A DNA stretch of 64,000 bases, from the NCBI RefSeq assembly GCF_000758585.1, contig NZ_CP009281.1, positions 2,480,001-2,544,000 on the forward strand. The letters are read 5' to 3'. The notes under the pieces were generated by a model. The model made no database searches. It was not told the origin of the DNA and was given only the letters and a program-made list of their open reading frames with translations. Shown here piece by piece: positions 8,170-17,153 of this stretch. How positions within the stretch are numbered: the stretch's first letter is position 1; each line of letters starts with the position of its first letter. A program made the position numbers and the translations under genes. This DNA comes from Paenibacillus sp. FSL R5-0345. Lineage in GTDB: Bacteria; Bacillota; Bacilli; Paenibacillales; Paenibacillaceae.

Positions 8170-8225
8170 GTTCATTGTACTGAATTTTAACTAAAATTTC
8201 AAAACAGTGAATGGAGAATGAGAAG

Positions 8226-9560
8226 ATGAAGACAACAGAACTTGATGTATTAAAAGATCCAATTCCCAAACTATTTCGTGGTTACGCAATCCCCGGAATC
8301 GTAGCTTCGCTTTCTATGTGTCTGTACGGAATTATTAACGGAATCATTTTGGGGCGTTTTGTAGGACCTAATGCGCTAGCTGCAGTGAATATGGCTTCAC
8401 CGATTTTTAATATTATATCCTGTATTGGGATCTTAATTGCCATTGGAGGAAATACATTAACCGCTATTAGTCTAGGAGAGCAGAACAAGAGAAAAGCTAA
8501 TCACTACTTCAATAATGCTTTTTACGCCCTGCTTATGATTACCGTAGCTATTTTCATAATGGTAGTTTTTTTTCCTCATGTACTTGCTAGAATCGTTGGA
8601 GCGAACTCAGTGCTTTTTCCAATGGTTGTTGATTACATACGGACGTTTGGTTTATTTGTCGTGCCTGTAATTTTTAATATTTTACTTGGTATTTCATTGC
8701 AATCCATTGGCAAACCTCAGCTTTATATGTTCGGTAATTTGCTTAGTGTAGTTTTGAACATTATCTTGGATTTGATTTTTATCTGTGCCTTAGATATGGG
8801 GATTACCGGTGCAGCTTTGGCGTCTGGGATCAGTGCAACGGTTGTTTTTATATTATTTTTCTCGAAATTTATCTCAAAGGAAAGCTTTTTAAGAGTAGGT
8901 AGATGGAAAGTGGAGTTAAAAGCAATCGGAAGGATGATTTATAATGGCTCCTCAGAGGCGATTACGCAATTCAGTGCAGGTTTTTCTTTTATGATCTTCA
9001 ACTGGATTTTGATCTCTAAATTTGGTGAAATAGGCGTATCTTCATTTGCGGTAGTTCAGTATATCTCACTAGTAGTTAATGCAGTTATCATGGGCATGTC
9101 GAGAGGGTTAGGAGCCATTAGCAGTGTAAATTACGGAGCCAAGGAGTACAGTCGTATATCAGAGCTTATTGCCGTGGCCATTAAAATAGTTACATCGGTT
9201 GGTGTGGTTTGTACAGCAATACTGATTATTTTTAAATCTCCCTTAATTTCTCTTTTTGTAAAAGACAATCTTCAGGTCATGAATACATCAAGTGAGATTA
9301 TCACATTTTATAGCTTTAATTTTATTTTTGTAGGTGCCAATATTATAATCAACGCTTTCTATACGGCCATTAACAATCCGAGAATATCCGCAATTTTGGC
9401 AATTTTACGGTATATCTTGTTGATTGGAAATTTCTTTGTCCTCCCTTTAATGTTGGGTAACATCGGTCTATGGCTTTCCTTTGTAGTGGCAGAGATAATC
9501 TGTGTCGTGGTAAGCTATGTTTGTTTGAAGAAGACAATGTTAGAGTGGGATTTCAACTAG
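8226..9560 (+). CDS. MATE-family multidrug/sodium antiporter, 444 aa
   Basis: Twelve hydrophobic segments in two homologous halves and the N-terminal PIPKLFRGYAIPGIVA pattern identify the MATE family (MepA/DinF-like), which exports cationic drugs across the cytoplasmic membrane using a sodium or proton gradient. I chose ATG 8226 because GGAG at 8213-8216 is at the right distance; the upstream ATG 8211 has no ribosome-binding site. The gene is divergent from, and probably controlled by, the MerR regulator. Confidence 0.87.
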   Translation: MKTTELDVLKDPIPKLFRGYAIPGIVASLSMCLYGIINGIILGRFVGPNALAAVNMASPIFNIISCIGILIAIGGNTLTAISLGEQNKRKANHYFNNAFYALLMITVAIFIMVVFFPHVLARIVGANSVLFPMVVDYIRTFGLFVVPVIFNILLGISLQSIGKPQLYMFGNLLSVVLNIILDLIFICALDMGITGAALASGISATVVFILFFSKFISKESFLRVGRWKVELKAIGRMIYNGSSEAITQFSAGFSFMIFNWILISKFGEIGVSSFAVVQYISLVVNAVIMGMSRGLGAISSVNYGAKEYSRISELIAVAIKIVTSVGVVCTAILIIFKSPLISLFVKDNLQVMNTSSEIITFYSFNFIFVGANIIINAFYTAINNPRISAILAILRYILLIGNFFVLPLMLGNIGLWLSFVVAEIICVVVSYVCLKKTMLEWDFN

Positions 9561-9753
9561 TCTACAGCAGAATAATAGAGGAGTTTCGAAGTGGCGAACA
9601 CTGTGATTTAGACCAGTGTGTTCTCTATCGTATACTTCACTGCTAACTATTATAGGAATGATTATTTTTCTGACCGGAAATTAAAAAGCAAAATCAGAAG
9701 AAGGTTCCGTAATTAAGAGCCAAGATTTTATAAATGCAGAGGAGATTAACCCG

Positions 9754-10545
9754 ATGTCGCAAGAGCTTGATTTTTCATTAGTAAATTCCTATTATCATAT
9801 TTCTCCGGATGGTGCCGAGAACCCACTGGCTGAAATGCCTGCTACAGATTTCTTTGAAATGGGTCAAGTAAGAGGTTTGATGCAGCAAGCAGGGGAAATC
9901 GTTCAGGCACACGGCCTGGATTTACCTGCATCTTTTTTCGGGACATCATTATGTAATCTTTGTTCTACTAAACTGATTTTTCTGGCGCAATACAATAAGA
10001 TTCTGGACTTATCCTTGGAGCGTTTAACTTTTCAAATAGAGGCTCACGAGGATCATGTACATTTGGGGTATAAGATTAAGGAGTTACACTATAAAGATGT
10101 CCCGGAGAAAGAGCTGGAGTCGATGATCCTGAAGGACTGGGAGGTATTTATTATACATACAGTTACACCTGCCGTAGAAGCCATCGCAGCAGCTGCAGGG
10201 GTTAAATCAGCCATGATCTGGCAACAATTTGGCGGTGAAATAGGGATGTTAAGAGAGTACATCGCTCAGAATGAGACGCGTGAAGAAGTGTTGGAGAGAT
10301 TTAATCGTAATTTCTTGCTACTATCGGAATCCATCTCACCAGAGCTTTTTCACAGAAATAGAAATCCATTTAAGCATACGATTCGCTATACAGATAATCC
10401 TTACCAGGCAGGAGAGCAACTAGCGTTACGTTCTTCCTGCTGTCTCTACTTTTGCCGTGAAAATGGCGAAAAGTGTTATGTATGTCCAAGGTTAAAGGAC
10501 GAAGAGAGGGAAGAGAAAAGAATGAAAATCCTCGCAACTCTATAA
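9754..10545 (+). CDS. FhuF-like iron reductase with C-terminal 2Fe-2S motif, 263 aa
   Basis: The C-terminus carries Cys229-Cys230-x10-Cys241-x2-Cys244, exactly the unusual CCx10Cx2C cluster motif of FhuF, a protein that reduces ferric siderophores in the cytoplasm. The rest (residues 1-225) is an alpha-helical IucA/FhuF-like domain. It precedes a Fur-box-controlled iron/heme ABC operon, which supports a role in iron release. Only a partial Fur-like sequence was seen before this gene, so its own regulation is unclear. Confidence 0.8.
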   Translation: MSQELDFSLVNSYYHISPDGAENPLAEMPATDFFEMGQVRGLMQQAGEIVQAHGLDLPASFFGTSLCNLCSTKLIFLAQYNKILDLSLERLTFQIEAHEDHVHLGYKIKELHYKDVPEKELESMILKDWEVFIIHTVTPAVEAIAAAAGVKSAMIWQQFGGEIGMLREYIAQNETREEVLERFNRNFLLLSESISPELFHRNRNPFKHTIRYTDNPYQAGEQLALRSSCCLYFCRENGEKCYVCPRLKDEEREEKRMKILATL

Positions 10546-10566
10546 GTAAATTAGGTTTCTTATGCA

Positions 10567-10602
10567 AAATAACCATATCCCTTGGATGTGGTTATTTTTT
10601 TT
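10567..10602 (+). terminator. Rho-independent terminator
   Basis: AAATAACCATATCC / GATGTGGTTATTT stem followed by eight T, just after the FhuF-like gene. Confidence 0.85.
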
Positions 10603-10720
10603 GAATAACAGAAAGTAAAAGGTTTGCACCATACTTAAGTCTGATATTTTACTAGAAGGATTGTCCTTCTTAAAAGGTTGAGAAAGGCGTTTTTGCTAGT
10701 TTAAAATTAAAATAAAATTG

Positions 10721-10750
10721 TTGACACTTGATAATGATAAACATTATCAT
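10721..10750 (+). promoter_or_regulatory. Fur box overlapping the iron-uptake promoter
   Basis: GATAATGATAAACATTATC (10730-10748) differs at one position from the 19-base Fur consensus GATAATGATAATCATTATC. It overlaps the region between a TTGACA -35 element (10721-10726) and an A/T-rich -10, so iron-loaded Fur would block transcription. It sits 78 bases before the lipoprotein start codon. Confidence 0.88.
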
Positions 10751-10825
10751 AGGAGTGGTAGGTGAGAATGAAAATCATTGTCACTACAAAGGACGTATAA
10801 TTATACATACTCGGAGGGATAGATT

Positions 10826-11854
10826 TTGAAGAAATTATTAGTACTTATGGTTGTTGCAGCGCTTACTGCAATGACTGCATGTTCGTCAACCAATACAGCG
10901 GACAATCAAACAAAGAATGCAGCAACAACGAATACAACTGCCAAAGAAACGAATGCAGCGAATACAACAGAAGCAACGAATACAGCGGATGCTGGAAAGG
11001 AATTCAGTCTGGAGAATGATGGTGTAGATGAAGCATTGTTCAATGAAGCGTTAAGCCAATTCCCAGCCACAGTACCTCAGCGTATTGTTACTACTTCTGT
11101 ACCCTTAACAGAAATGCTCTACTTGCTTGGAATCACACCAGTAGGTGTGCCAACCTCTACCAATCCAATTCCTGCTGATTTTGAAACGATAGATAAAATT
11201 GGTTCACCTATGGCACCTGATCTTGAAGTAGTTACAAAGCTTGAGCCGGACTTGCTGCTGGGAGCGGAATCGCTTCGAAGCACGCTAGATAAGACACTGG
11301 AAGGCATGGATTTGCAAAAAGCATATCTACGTACAGAATCCTTCGAGGATTTGAAGCTTAGCCTTAAAGTATTAGGCACTTATTTTAACAAAAAAGATGA
11401 AATGAATGCGGCTTTGACTAAGATTTTGGATAAAGAAAATGAGCTAAGTAAATTAGCCGAAGGAAAAGAACTACCGAGTGTGATGCTCGTTATTGGAACC
11501 TCTGATTCCTTTATGGTTATGAGTGAGAAATCTTATTTAGGTAGTTTGGTGAAGAAGCTTGGTGCAGATAACATTGCTACTTCTGTACTTAACGTTACAG
11601 ATACTTACTCCCCAATTAATATGGAGAACATTGTAGCCGCTGACCCAGACGTTATTCTTGTACTCGCTTCAGGTGATCATGGCGCAACAAAGGATAAGTT
11701 CAAAAAAGAAATTGAGAAGAACGAAACTTGGACAAAGCTTTCTGCTTACACAAACGATAAAATTTACATGTTGGATTATAGTGTGTTCGGTGTGACTTCG
11801 ATTATTAATGCAGAGACAGCACTGACTGAAATTGCAAAATACTTCTATGAATAA
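10826..11854 (+). CDS. Iron/heme ABC transporter substrate-binding lipoprotein, 342 aa
   Basis: The start is TTG with GGAGGG 7 bases upstream. A signal peptide ends in the lipobox MTAC, giving lipidated Cys19. A Thr/Asn/Ala-rich linker (20-55) follows, then a two-lobe class III binding fold with PQRIVTTSVPLTEMLYLLG, LEPDLLLG and DPDVILVLASGD, as in FepB/FhuD/IsdE proteins. It captures ferric siderophore or heme outside the membrane and delivers it to the FecCD permease. First gene of a Fur-controlled operon. Confidence 0.9.
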   Translation: MKKLLVLMVVAALTAMTACSSTNTADNQTKNAATTNTTAKETNAANTTEATNTADAGKEFSLENDGVDEALFNEALSQFPATVPQRIVTTSVPLTEMLYLLGITPVGVPTSTNPIPADFETIDKIGSPMAPDLEVVTKLEPDLLLGAESLRSTLDKTLEGMDLQKAYLRTESFEDLKLSLKVLGTYFNKKDEMNAALTKILDKENELSKLAEGKELPSVMLVIGTSDSFMVMSEKSYLGSLVKKLGADNIATSVLNVTDTYSPINMENIVAADPDVILVLASGDHGATKDKFKKEIEKNETWTKLSAYTNDKIYMLDYSVFGVTSIINAETALTEIAKYFYE

Positions 11855-11870
11855 TTAAAGGAGACAGCAA

Positions 11871-12860
11871 GTGATAAAAACATCTCGTAGCAGAATAGTT
11901 GTTATTGTAACGGTTATATCAGCGCTCGTTGCCGCAATTATTGCAATCGGACTAGGCTCTGTATTCATTCCGGTATCAGACATACTCAGCACGATCTTTA
12001 GTTCATCGTCTAAGGCGGTGAACGCCACCATCATATGGGATATTCGATTGCCACGTGTATTACTGGCGATGATCATCGGAGCGAATATAGCGATCTCGGG
12101 CGCACTGCTGCAAGCTGTGATGGGTAACCCACTTGCTGATCCTGGATTGACGGGTGTAACTAGTGGGGCGGCTGCATGTGTTCTTGTCATAATGCTTGCT
12201 GCACCTCAGTATACTCAGTTCATTCCGATAGCTGCTTTTGTTGGTGGACTTATTGCTGCCGGCATTGTATATGCATTAGCGTGGAGACGAACCGGCATTT
12301 CGCCGGTTACCATTATTCTATCTGGTGTTGCTGTGAATGCGCTCTGTGGAGGAGTTATTGGACTCTTAACAATCATGTACAGTGATAGACTTCCTGCAGC
12401 GGTTCAATGGCTTAACGGCAGCCTTGCAGCAAAAGGGAATAATGCCTTGATGATGGTCCTTCCATATGCCATTGTAGGTTGGATCTTATCGTTTTTTGCG
12501 ATTCGTAAGGCAAATATCATTCGTCTGGGTGATCAGGTTGCTTCGAATCTGGGTGAAAATGTGAACCAAATTCGTATCCTGCTTTCCTTGCTAGCCGTAT
12601 TTCTGGCGGCTATTTCTGTTGCAGCCATTGGAATGATCGGATTTGTTGGTCTTGTTGTACCGCATATGGCGAGAATGCTCGTTGGTTCTGATTATAAATA
12701 TCTTTTGCCGATGAGTATGGCGCTTGGTGCATTGGTACTGTTGATTGCAGATACGGGTGGACGTACGTTATTCGCACCACTAGATATTCCTTCGGGTATC
12801 CTAATGGCTGTGATTGGTGGACCTTATTTCCTATACCTGATGAGAAAGAAGGCGTTCTAA
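11871..12860 (+). CDS. FecCD-family iron/heme ABC permease, 329 aa
   Basis: GTG start with AAAGGAG 6-8 bases upstream. About nine or ten transmembrane segments and the conserved RLPRVLLAMIIGANIAISGALLQ and GFVGLVVPHMAR (loop contacting the ATPase) mark the BtuC/FecCD family. It is the only permease gene in the operon, so the channel is probably a homodimer. It lies 16 bases after the lipoprotein gene and 1 base before the ATPase gene. Confidence 0.92.
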   Translation: MIKTSRSRIVVIVTVISALVAAIIAIGLGSVFIPVSDILSTIFSSSSKAVNATIIWDIRLPRVLLAMIIGANIAISGALLQAVMGNPLADPGLTGVTSGAAACVLVIMLAAPQYTQFIPIAAFVGGLIAAGIVYALAWRRTGISPVTIILSGVAVNALCGGVIGLLTIMYSDRLPAAVQWLNGSLAAKGNNALMMVLPYAIVGWILSFFAIRKANIIRLGDQVASNLGENVNQIRILLSLLAVFLAAISVAAIGMIGFVGLVVPHMARMLVGSDYKYLLPMSMALGALVLLIADTGGRTLFAPLDIPSGILMAVIGGPYFLYLMRKKAF

Positions 12861-12861
12861 C

Positions 12862-13641
12862 ATGTTTACTGTCGATTCCATTTCGATTCGGTATGAGCAG
12901 AAAAGCGTGATAAACAACTTCTCTTTTTCCGTAAAAAAAGGTGAAATCGTCTCTATCATAGGACCAAACGGCTCTGGCAAATCAACACTACTCAAAGCGG
13001 TATCACGGCTAATTCCATATCATACGGGTACGGTTACCCTCGATGGTACGGATCTGAAGTCCATGAGCGCCAAACAAGTCGCACGAAAAATGTGCATGCT
13101 GAGCCAGAAGAATCAAGCGCCAAGTGATATGACTGTGATCGATCTAGTCTCTTATGGTAGGTATCCACATAAAAAGTGGTTCGAAAGATTGAATCAAGAA
13201 GACATGGATATTGTACAGTGGTCTCTGGAGAAGACAAATTTGGTGGAATATAAGGACCGACCTGTAGCTTCATTGTCAGGAGGAGAATCACAACGTGCCT
13301 GGATTGCAATGGCTTTAGCGCAGCGGCCTCTGATCATGTTGCTTGACGAACCAACAACGTACTTGGATATTTCACATCAGCATGAAGTGCTTGAGCTCGT
13401 TCGTGAGTTGAATCAGGACATGGGGATGACCATAGTAATGGTTCTGCATGATCTCAATCAAGCTTCTACTTATAGCGATAGTATTGTTGTAGTGCAGGCT
13501 GGTGAGAAAGCGATGTACGGCACACCCAATGAAGTCATGACAACAGACATGATCCGGGATGTCTACCGAATGGATGCAGAAGTTCAGTATGTGCCTACAG
13601 AGAAGAAACCTCGAATTCATTTACTCAGTACCGTTCGATAG
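12862..13641 (+). CDS. Iron/heme ABC transporter ATP-binding protein (FecE-like), 259 aa
   Basis: Walker A GPNGSGKST (34-42), signature LSGGESQRAW, Walker B LIMLLDEPTTYLD, and the switch VLHDLNQA identify a FecE/FhuC-type ATPase that powers uptake of iron complexes with the upstream FecCD permease. Third gene of the operon; length and motifs are normal for the family. Confidence 0.93.
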   Translation: MFTVDSISIRYEQKSVINNFSFSVKKGEIVSIIGPNGSGKSTLLKAVSRLIPYHTGTVTLDGTDLKSMSAKQVARKMCMLSQKNQAPSDMTVIDLVSYGRYPHKKWFERLNQEDMDIVQWSLEKTNLVEYKDRPVASLSGGESQRAWIAMALAQRPLIMLLDEPTTYLDISHQHEVLELVRELNQDMGMTIVMVLHDLNQASTYSDSIVVVQAGEKAMYGTPNEVMTTDMIRDVYRMDAEVQYVPTEKKPRIHLLSTVR

Positions 13642-13685
13642 ATTCATATTGTGATTACATTACATATTCATGGAGGGATTTTTTA

Positions 13686-14213
13686 ATGAAGAAGCCTGTA
13701 GATATTGAGAAAAATAAAGAAAACTACTTACAGTTTATTAATAAGCGTAAAAATCTGATTTTGAGTTTAATTGATGATGAAGGTAAGCCTTTCATTAGTT
13801 ATGCACCTTTTGTAAAGAAAGATGGCAAGCTGTATATCTATATTAGTAAGATTGCAGAGCACTATGGCTATATGGAAAATAATGATTTTGTGGACGCCTT
13901 CCTGATTGCGGATGAGTCTGAAACCAACAATAAATTTGCAACTGAGCGTGTGCGTTGGAGTTGTAATTCAAGTAATATCGGTAATGATGGACATGAGGAT
14001 ATCTTTGAATTGTTTAATGCGGATCATGGTGAAGCCATGTTGAAATTGCTGCGCGGACTGGATTTTTCACTGTTCGAATTGACCCCTCAGAAGGGGCGTT
14101 ATGTTGTTGGCTTTGGGTTGGCGTTTGACATCGACGTGGATGCGAATTTGTTCAACCATGTTGTGATTGATAAGAAGAAAGACGAAGAAGCAACCGTACA
14201 AGGGAGCAAATAG
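13686..14213 (+). CDS. HugZ/HutZ-like heme utilisation protein, 175 aa
   Basis: A split-barrel FMN-binding-like fold is indicated by residues 10-60 (NFINKRKNLILSLIDDEGKPFISYAPF pattern of alternating strands), and the segment GRYVVGFGLAFDID near residue 138 is the HugZ family signature. HugZ/HutZ proteins bind or degrade heme in the cytoplasm. Being fourth in a Fur-controlled ABC operon, it points to heme rather than a siderophore as the imported substrate. Ribosome-binding site GGAGGG is 6 bases before the ATG. Confidence 0.78.
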   Translation: MKKPVDIEKNKENYLQFINKRKNLILSLIDDEGKPFISYAPFVKKDGKLYIYISKIAEHYGYMENNDFVDAFLIADESETNNKFATERVRWSCNSSNIGNDGHEDIFELFNADHGEAMLKLLRGLDFSLFELTPQKGRYVVGFGLAFDIDVDANLFNHVVIDKKKDEEATVQGSK

Positions 14214-14216
14214 CCG

Positions 14217-14645
14217 ATGACTATTACTTCAGTGCTGCCCATCTGGCAAGCGGTTCAAGAGCGATTTCATAAAATGGTGAAGGCATTGCCGGAAGAGGAC
14301 TTAAATCTTAAATTAGGGAACTCCACCATCGGAGGTTTGATTTCTCATAATGCCGAGGTAGAGTTTATGTTTGCAGAGTGGTTCTTTGGTAAACCTAAAC
14401 CTCAAGCCGATGATGCAGTGTATACTACATTAAGTGAACTGGTGGATCTGCTGTCTGCTTCCAACGAGAATCTGATTGCAGCGATGCGGGAGCTTCCGGA
14501 AGATGCTTGGCATGTGAGTGTAGAATCGGCATTTGGCACATCTACTCCACTTGAAGCAGTAGGTAGACTTATGTATCACACAGGCATTCATGCCGGACAG
14601 ATTTCTCTGATACAGAAAAATGCGGTTCGAAGTGAAGTGTTGTAG
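14217..14645 (+). CDS. DinB-family protein, 142 aa
   Basis: Four-helix DinB/DfsB-like protein with likely metal-ligand histidines in LISHNAEVEF (about residue 42) and MYHTGIHAGQ (about 122 and 126). The family includes thiol-dependent S-transferases, but many members are uncharacterised. It starts 3 bases after the HugZ-like gene stop, with GGGAGC as ribosome-binding site, so it belongs to the iron/heme operon and may use a small thiol. A terminator follows. Confidence 0.75.
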   Translation: MTITSVLPIWQAVQERFHKMVKALPEEDLNLKLGNSTIGGLISHNAEVEFMFAEWFFGKPKPQADDAVYTTLSELVDLLSASNENLIAAMRELPEDAWHVSVESAFGTSTPLEAVGRLMYHTGIHAGQISLIQKNAVRSEVL

Positions 14646-14668
14646 AGTAGAAGAATAGAAGGAATGGG

Positions 14669-14694
14669 AAAACGGCAGAAATGCCGTTTTTTTG
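14669..14694 (+). terminator. Rho-independent terminator of the iron/heme operon
   Basis: AAAACGGCA-GAAA-TGCCGTTTT with a T run of seven: compact, strong hairpin 24 bases after the DinB-like gene. Confidence 0.88.
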
Positions 14695-14805
14695 TGTGTA
14701 AATAAGGAGTTTTTAGTTAATTTCGAGTAGTTGTTATCTCTCTTCTGAAACTCTCTGGAGTTGTGTATTTGGTATAATATAGGGGATTCCAAGGAGGCGT
14801 ATATT

Positions 14806-15213
14806 ATGACGGAGTACTTGAGAGGCCAAATGGCCAAAATGGCGAATGTGAATATGGAGACGTTAAGGTATTATGAAGAACTTGGACTGATTAGCACTCC
14901 TTTACGTTCGGAAGCCGGATACCGTCTTTATTCTGAAGAGGCGCTTAGTCGACTAACGTTTATACATAATGCTAAGCTATGTGGGTTCACATTGAAGGAA
15001 ATTAAAAAGGCACTGTTAAAATCGGAAAGCAGCGGCATTAGCAAAGATGATTTTGTAAATGTTGTAGATAAAAAAATGGATAAAGTTCGTAACGAAATAG
15101 TCAAACAGGAAGTGAAGCTAGCAGCCCTCGAAGATTTAAGAAGAAATTTGCTAGCAGCAGATAAACATCCAGGTGTACAGTCGACGTTAGAAATACTAAA
15201 AATGGAATCTTAA
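14806..15213 (+). CDS. MerR-family regulator, 135 aa
   Basis: ATG 14806 has AAGGAGGCG 6 bases upstream; the open frame extends further back, but TATAAT at 14773-14778 lies in that extension, which argues against an earlier start. The MerR winged helix (QMAKMANVNMETLRYYEELGLI, GYRLYSEEAL) is followed by a dimerisation helix (residues 80-120) and a very short tail, as in metal- or redox-type MerR proteins, but the usual metal-binding cysteines are absent (only one Cys, in KLCGF). The esterase promoter next to it has a MerR-type dyad. Confidence 0.87.
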   Translation: MTEYLRGQMAKMANVNMETLRYYEELGLISTPLRSEAGYRLYSEEALSRLTFIHNAKLCGFTLKEIKKALLKSESSGISKDDFVNVVDKKMDKVRNEIVKQEVKLAALEDLRRNLLAADKHPGVQSTLEILKMES

Positions 15214-15214
15214 C

Positions 15215-15246
15215 TTGACCTTGTAGTCTCCTACAGGCTTTACAAT
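15215..15246 (+). promoter_or_regulatory. MerR-type promoter/operator of the esterase gene
   Basis: TTGACC (15215-15220) is followed after 19-20 bases by TTACAAT (15240-15246). Between them lies the dyad CTTGTAG-TCTC-CTACAGG (6 of 7 paired), a layout very like CadR/ZntR-type promoters. The MerR gene stops only a few bases upstream. Confidence 0.72.
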
Positions 15247-15281
15247 TTGCGAAGAAGAGATCTGTAGGAGGGATTATAGAT

Positions 15282-16193
15282 ATGGAAAAAACGAGTATAG
15301 ATCAGCTTGCAATGATCAAAAATTATCTGAACCAAACGAACCGATTTGAAAGTAGGTCTGTAGAGCAAATCCGGCAAGAAATGGCCGAAACGGCTGCGAG
15401 CCTGCCAAGTCATTCTGATGTTAAAGTTGAACAGGCTATAATCGGGTCAATGCGTGGAGAGTGGATAATACCTATGCAGCCAGTGCCGCCTCAGCATGAA
15501 GTTATCCTTTATTTTCACGGTGGTGGTTTTATTGCGGGCACTTGTGAATTTTATCGGGATTTAGCAACACGAATAGCAAAAGCTAGCGGCACGAAAATAC
15601 TAACTATTGAGTATCGCCTTGCGCCCGAGTATCCTTATCCCGCTGCTAATGAAGATTGTATAGAGGCTTATCAATGGTTGCTTGCGAATGGATATTCTGC
15701 CAATGATATCGTGTTTGGAGGAGACTCTGTTGGAGCCAGCCTTGCGCTAATGACACTGATTAGTTTGAGGAATGAGGGGAGAGAGTTACCAGCGGGTGCC
15801 TTTTTAATATCACCTCATACGGATCTTGTTCATCTGGACGGAGAATCTTATCAGAGTCGTGCATTGCTTGATCCGACAGGTAGCTTAGAGGGGAGTAAAC
15901 GAATACTTAACGCATATGTAGGCACATGCTTAGAGTTGGATCCAATACTATCGCCATTAAGGATGGATTTACAAGGATTACCTGAGTTACTTGTTCAAGT
16001 AGGTGATCATGAGGTGCTTTTAAGTGATTCAACGAGGTTGACTGAACGGGCGAAAGCAGCGGGTGTTCAGGTGGAATTGGAAATATGGGAGAATATGTGG
16101 AGTGTTTTTCATTTCTTAGCGTACATGCTCCCAGAAGCGCAGCAGGCGATTACGAAGATCGGTAAGTTTGTCAGAGCGAATCTGGATCAGTGA
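15282..16193 (+). CDS. Alpha/beta-hydrolase, HSL-type esterase, 303 aa
   Basis: The oxyanion motif YFHGGGF (about 84-90) and the nucleophile elbow GGDSVGAS (Ser about 151; family usually GDSAG) define a hormone-sensitive-lipase-type carboxylesterase. The acid Asp is in VGDHEVLL and the base His probably in VFHFLAYM. These cytoplasmic enzymes hydrolyse short acyl esters. The start has TAGGAGGG 9 bases upstream. It is placed under the MerR-type promoter just upstream. Confidence 0.87.
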   Translation: MEKTSIDQLAMIKNYLNQTNRFESRSVEQIRQEMAETAASLPSHSDVKVEQAIIGSMRGEWIIPMQPVPPQHEVILYFHGGGFIAGTCEFYRDLATRIAKASGTKILTIEYRLAPEYPYPAANEDCIEAYQWLLANGYSANDIVFGGDSVGASLALMTLISLRNEGRELPAGAFLISPHTDLVHLDGESYQSRALLDPTGSLEGSKRILNAYVGTCLELDPILSPLRMDLQGLPELLVQVGDHEVLLSDSTRLTERAKAAGVQVELEIWENMWSVFHFLAYMLPEAQQAITKIGKFVRANLDQ

Positions 16194-16220
16194 GAAAATA
16201 GATGAAATAATGTACTTTCG

Positions 16221-16248
16221 CCTTCTTGAGAGATCAGGGAGGTTTTTT
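16221..16248 (+). terminator. Rho-independent terminator after the esterase gene
   Basis: CCTTCTTGA-GAGA-TCAGGGAGG pairs with G-U pairs and is followed by TTTTTT. Confidence 0.6.
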
Positions 16249-16388
16249 GTTATCGGGGAATGGATAAACTTCACATCTTTAGGCAAGTTAACGGACTGTA
16301 TAGCTCTTATTGGCATGTAAGAATGCCGAAAAGGATGGGATTTGGTTTACCAAATACGTACCTAAGTTTAATTTGTGAGATTCTATAC

Positions 16389-16428
16389 TGACAATGATTT
16401 TACGAATGACAAAGTGATGATATTGTCA
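16389..16428 (+). promoter_or_regulatory. Operator-like repeats upstream of the TetR gene (TGACAA / TTGTCA)
   Basis: TGACAA occurs at 16389-16394 and 16407-16412 and its inverse TTGTCA at 16423-16428. The inner pair forms TGACAA-N10-TTGTCA. The outer arms extend to ACTGACAAT / ATTGTCAGT (9 bases, perfect). The same TGACAA-N10-TTGTCA arrangement recurs before the SDR gene at 21083-21104, suggesting one TetR regulator acts at both. Confidence 0.6.
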
Positions 16429-16491
16429 GTTTGTTTTTGATTGTTATATGCTATGATAATAACCACCAGAGATAGAGCGAGGGGAATATAT

Positions 16492-17082
16492 ATGTCGAAT
16501 GATCTTCCATTATCTAAAGAAAACATTTTGGATGCAGCTGAACAAGTGCTCCGGCGTTTTGGCCCGGATAAGACTTCCGTTGTTGATGTAGCGAGAGTGC
16601 TGAAAGTTAGTCATGGTACGCTATATAGACATTTTTCAAGTAAATCTGCTTTACGAGAAGCGGTTACCGAAAGATGGTTGCATCACAATATTTTAGCCCC
16701 GCTAAAGGTCATTACTGAACAATTTGATGGGACTGCCAAAGAGCAGCTGCGTTTGTGGCTGGATACTCTAATCCGCAGTAAACGAACCTATGCTGTAGAT
16801 GATTCCGAAATGTTTGCAATGTACGCCTCCGTAACTTTAGAAGCGGTAGATATGATTACCCAACACGTAGATCAATTAATTGAGCAAATCACACGCATTA
16901 TTGAAAAAGGTATACAAACCGAGGAGTTTAGAGCGTTGGAATCAAGGGTTACAGCAAGAGCGATTTTTAATGCTACATCACGCTTTCACCATCCAGCTCA
17001 TGCGAAAGAGTGGCAGACAGCTAAGATTGATCAGGAATTTAACGCCGTGTGGGATTTGATTCTTTTCGGAATTTCGAAGTAA
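16492..17082 (+). CDS. TetR-family transcriptional regulator, 196 aa
   Basis: ATG 16492 follows GAGGGG (16479-16484 region) at proper distance; the upstream extension of the frame overlaps promoter sequence. The TetR helix-turn-helix is at residues 10-58 (ILDAAEQVLRRFG, TSVVDVARVLKVSHGTLYRHFSSKSAL), then a C-terminal helical ligand domain. Palindromic TGACAA/TTGTCA elements upstream suggest autoregulation, and the same element before the SDR gene suggests that gene is a target. Confidence 0.9.
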   Translation: MSNDLPLSKENILDAAEQVLRRFGPDKTSVVDVARVLKVSHGTLYRHFSSKSALREAVTERWLHHNILAPLKVITEQFDGTAKEQLRLWLDTLIRSKRTYAVDDSEMFAMYASVTLEAVDMITQHVDQLIEQITRIIEKGIQTEEFRALESRVTARAIFNATSRFHHPAHAKEWQTAKIDQEFNAVWDLILFGISK

Positions 17083-17098
17083 ATGTAACGGCAGCAGC

Positions 17099-17126
17099 TT
17101 GTATTCCATAAAGAGACCAGTATACA
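17099..17126 (+). promoter_or_regulatory. Promoter of the AraC-type gene
   Basis: TTGTAT (17099-17104), 16-base spacer, TATACA (17121-17126). Since the in-frame ATG at 17127 touches the -10 element, it cannot be the translation start; this supports TTG 17154. Confidence 0.5.
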
Positions 17127-17153
17127 ATGGGAGCGAACAAAGGAGGGATGAAA

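Noticed and set aside
9596..9623. GAACACTG/CAGTGTGTTC hairpin after the MATE pump gene as a terminator
   Set aside because: It lacks a T run and is too weak to list as a terminator.
9641..9670. Possible Fur box before the FhuF-like gene
   Set aside because: Only a partial match (AATGATTATT) without the dyad; too weak to call.
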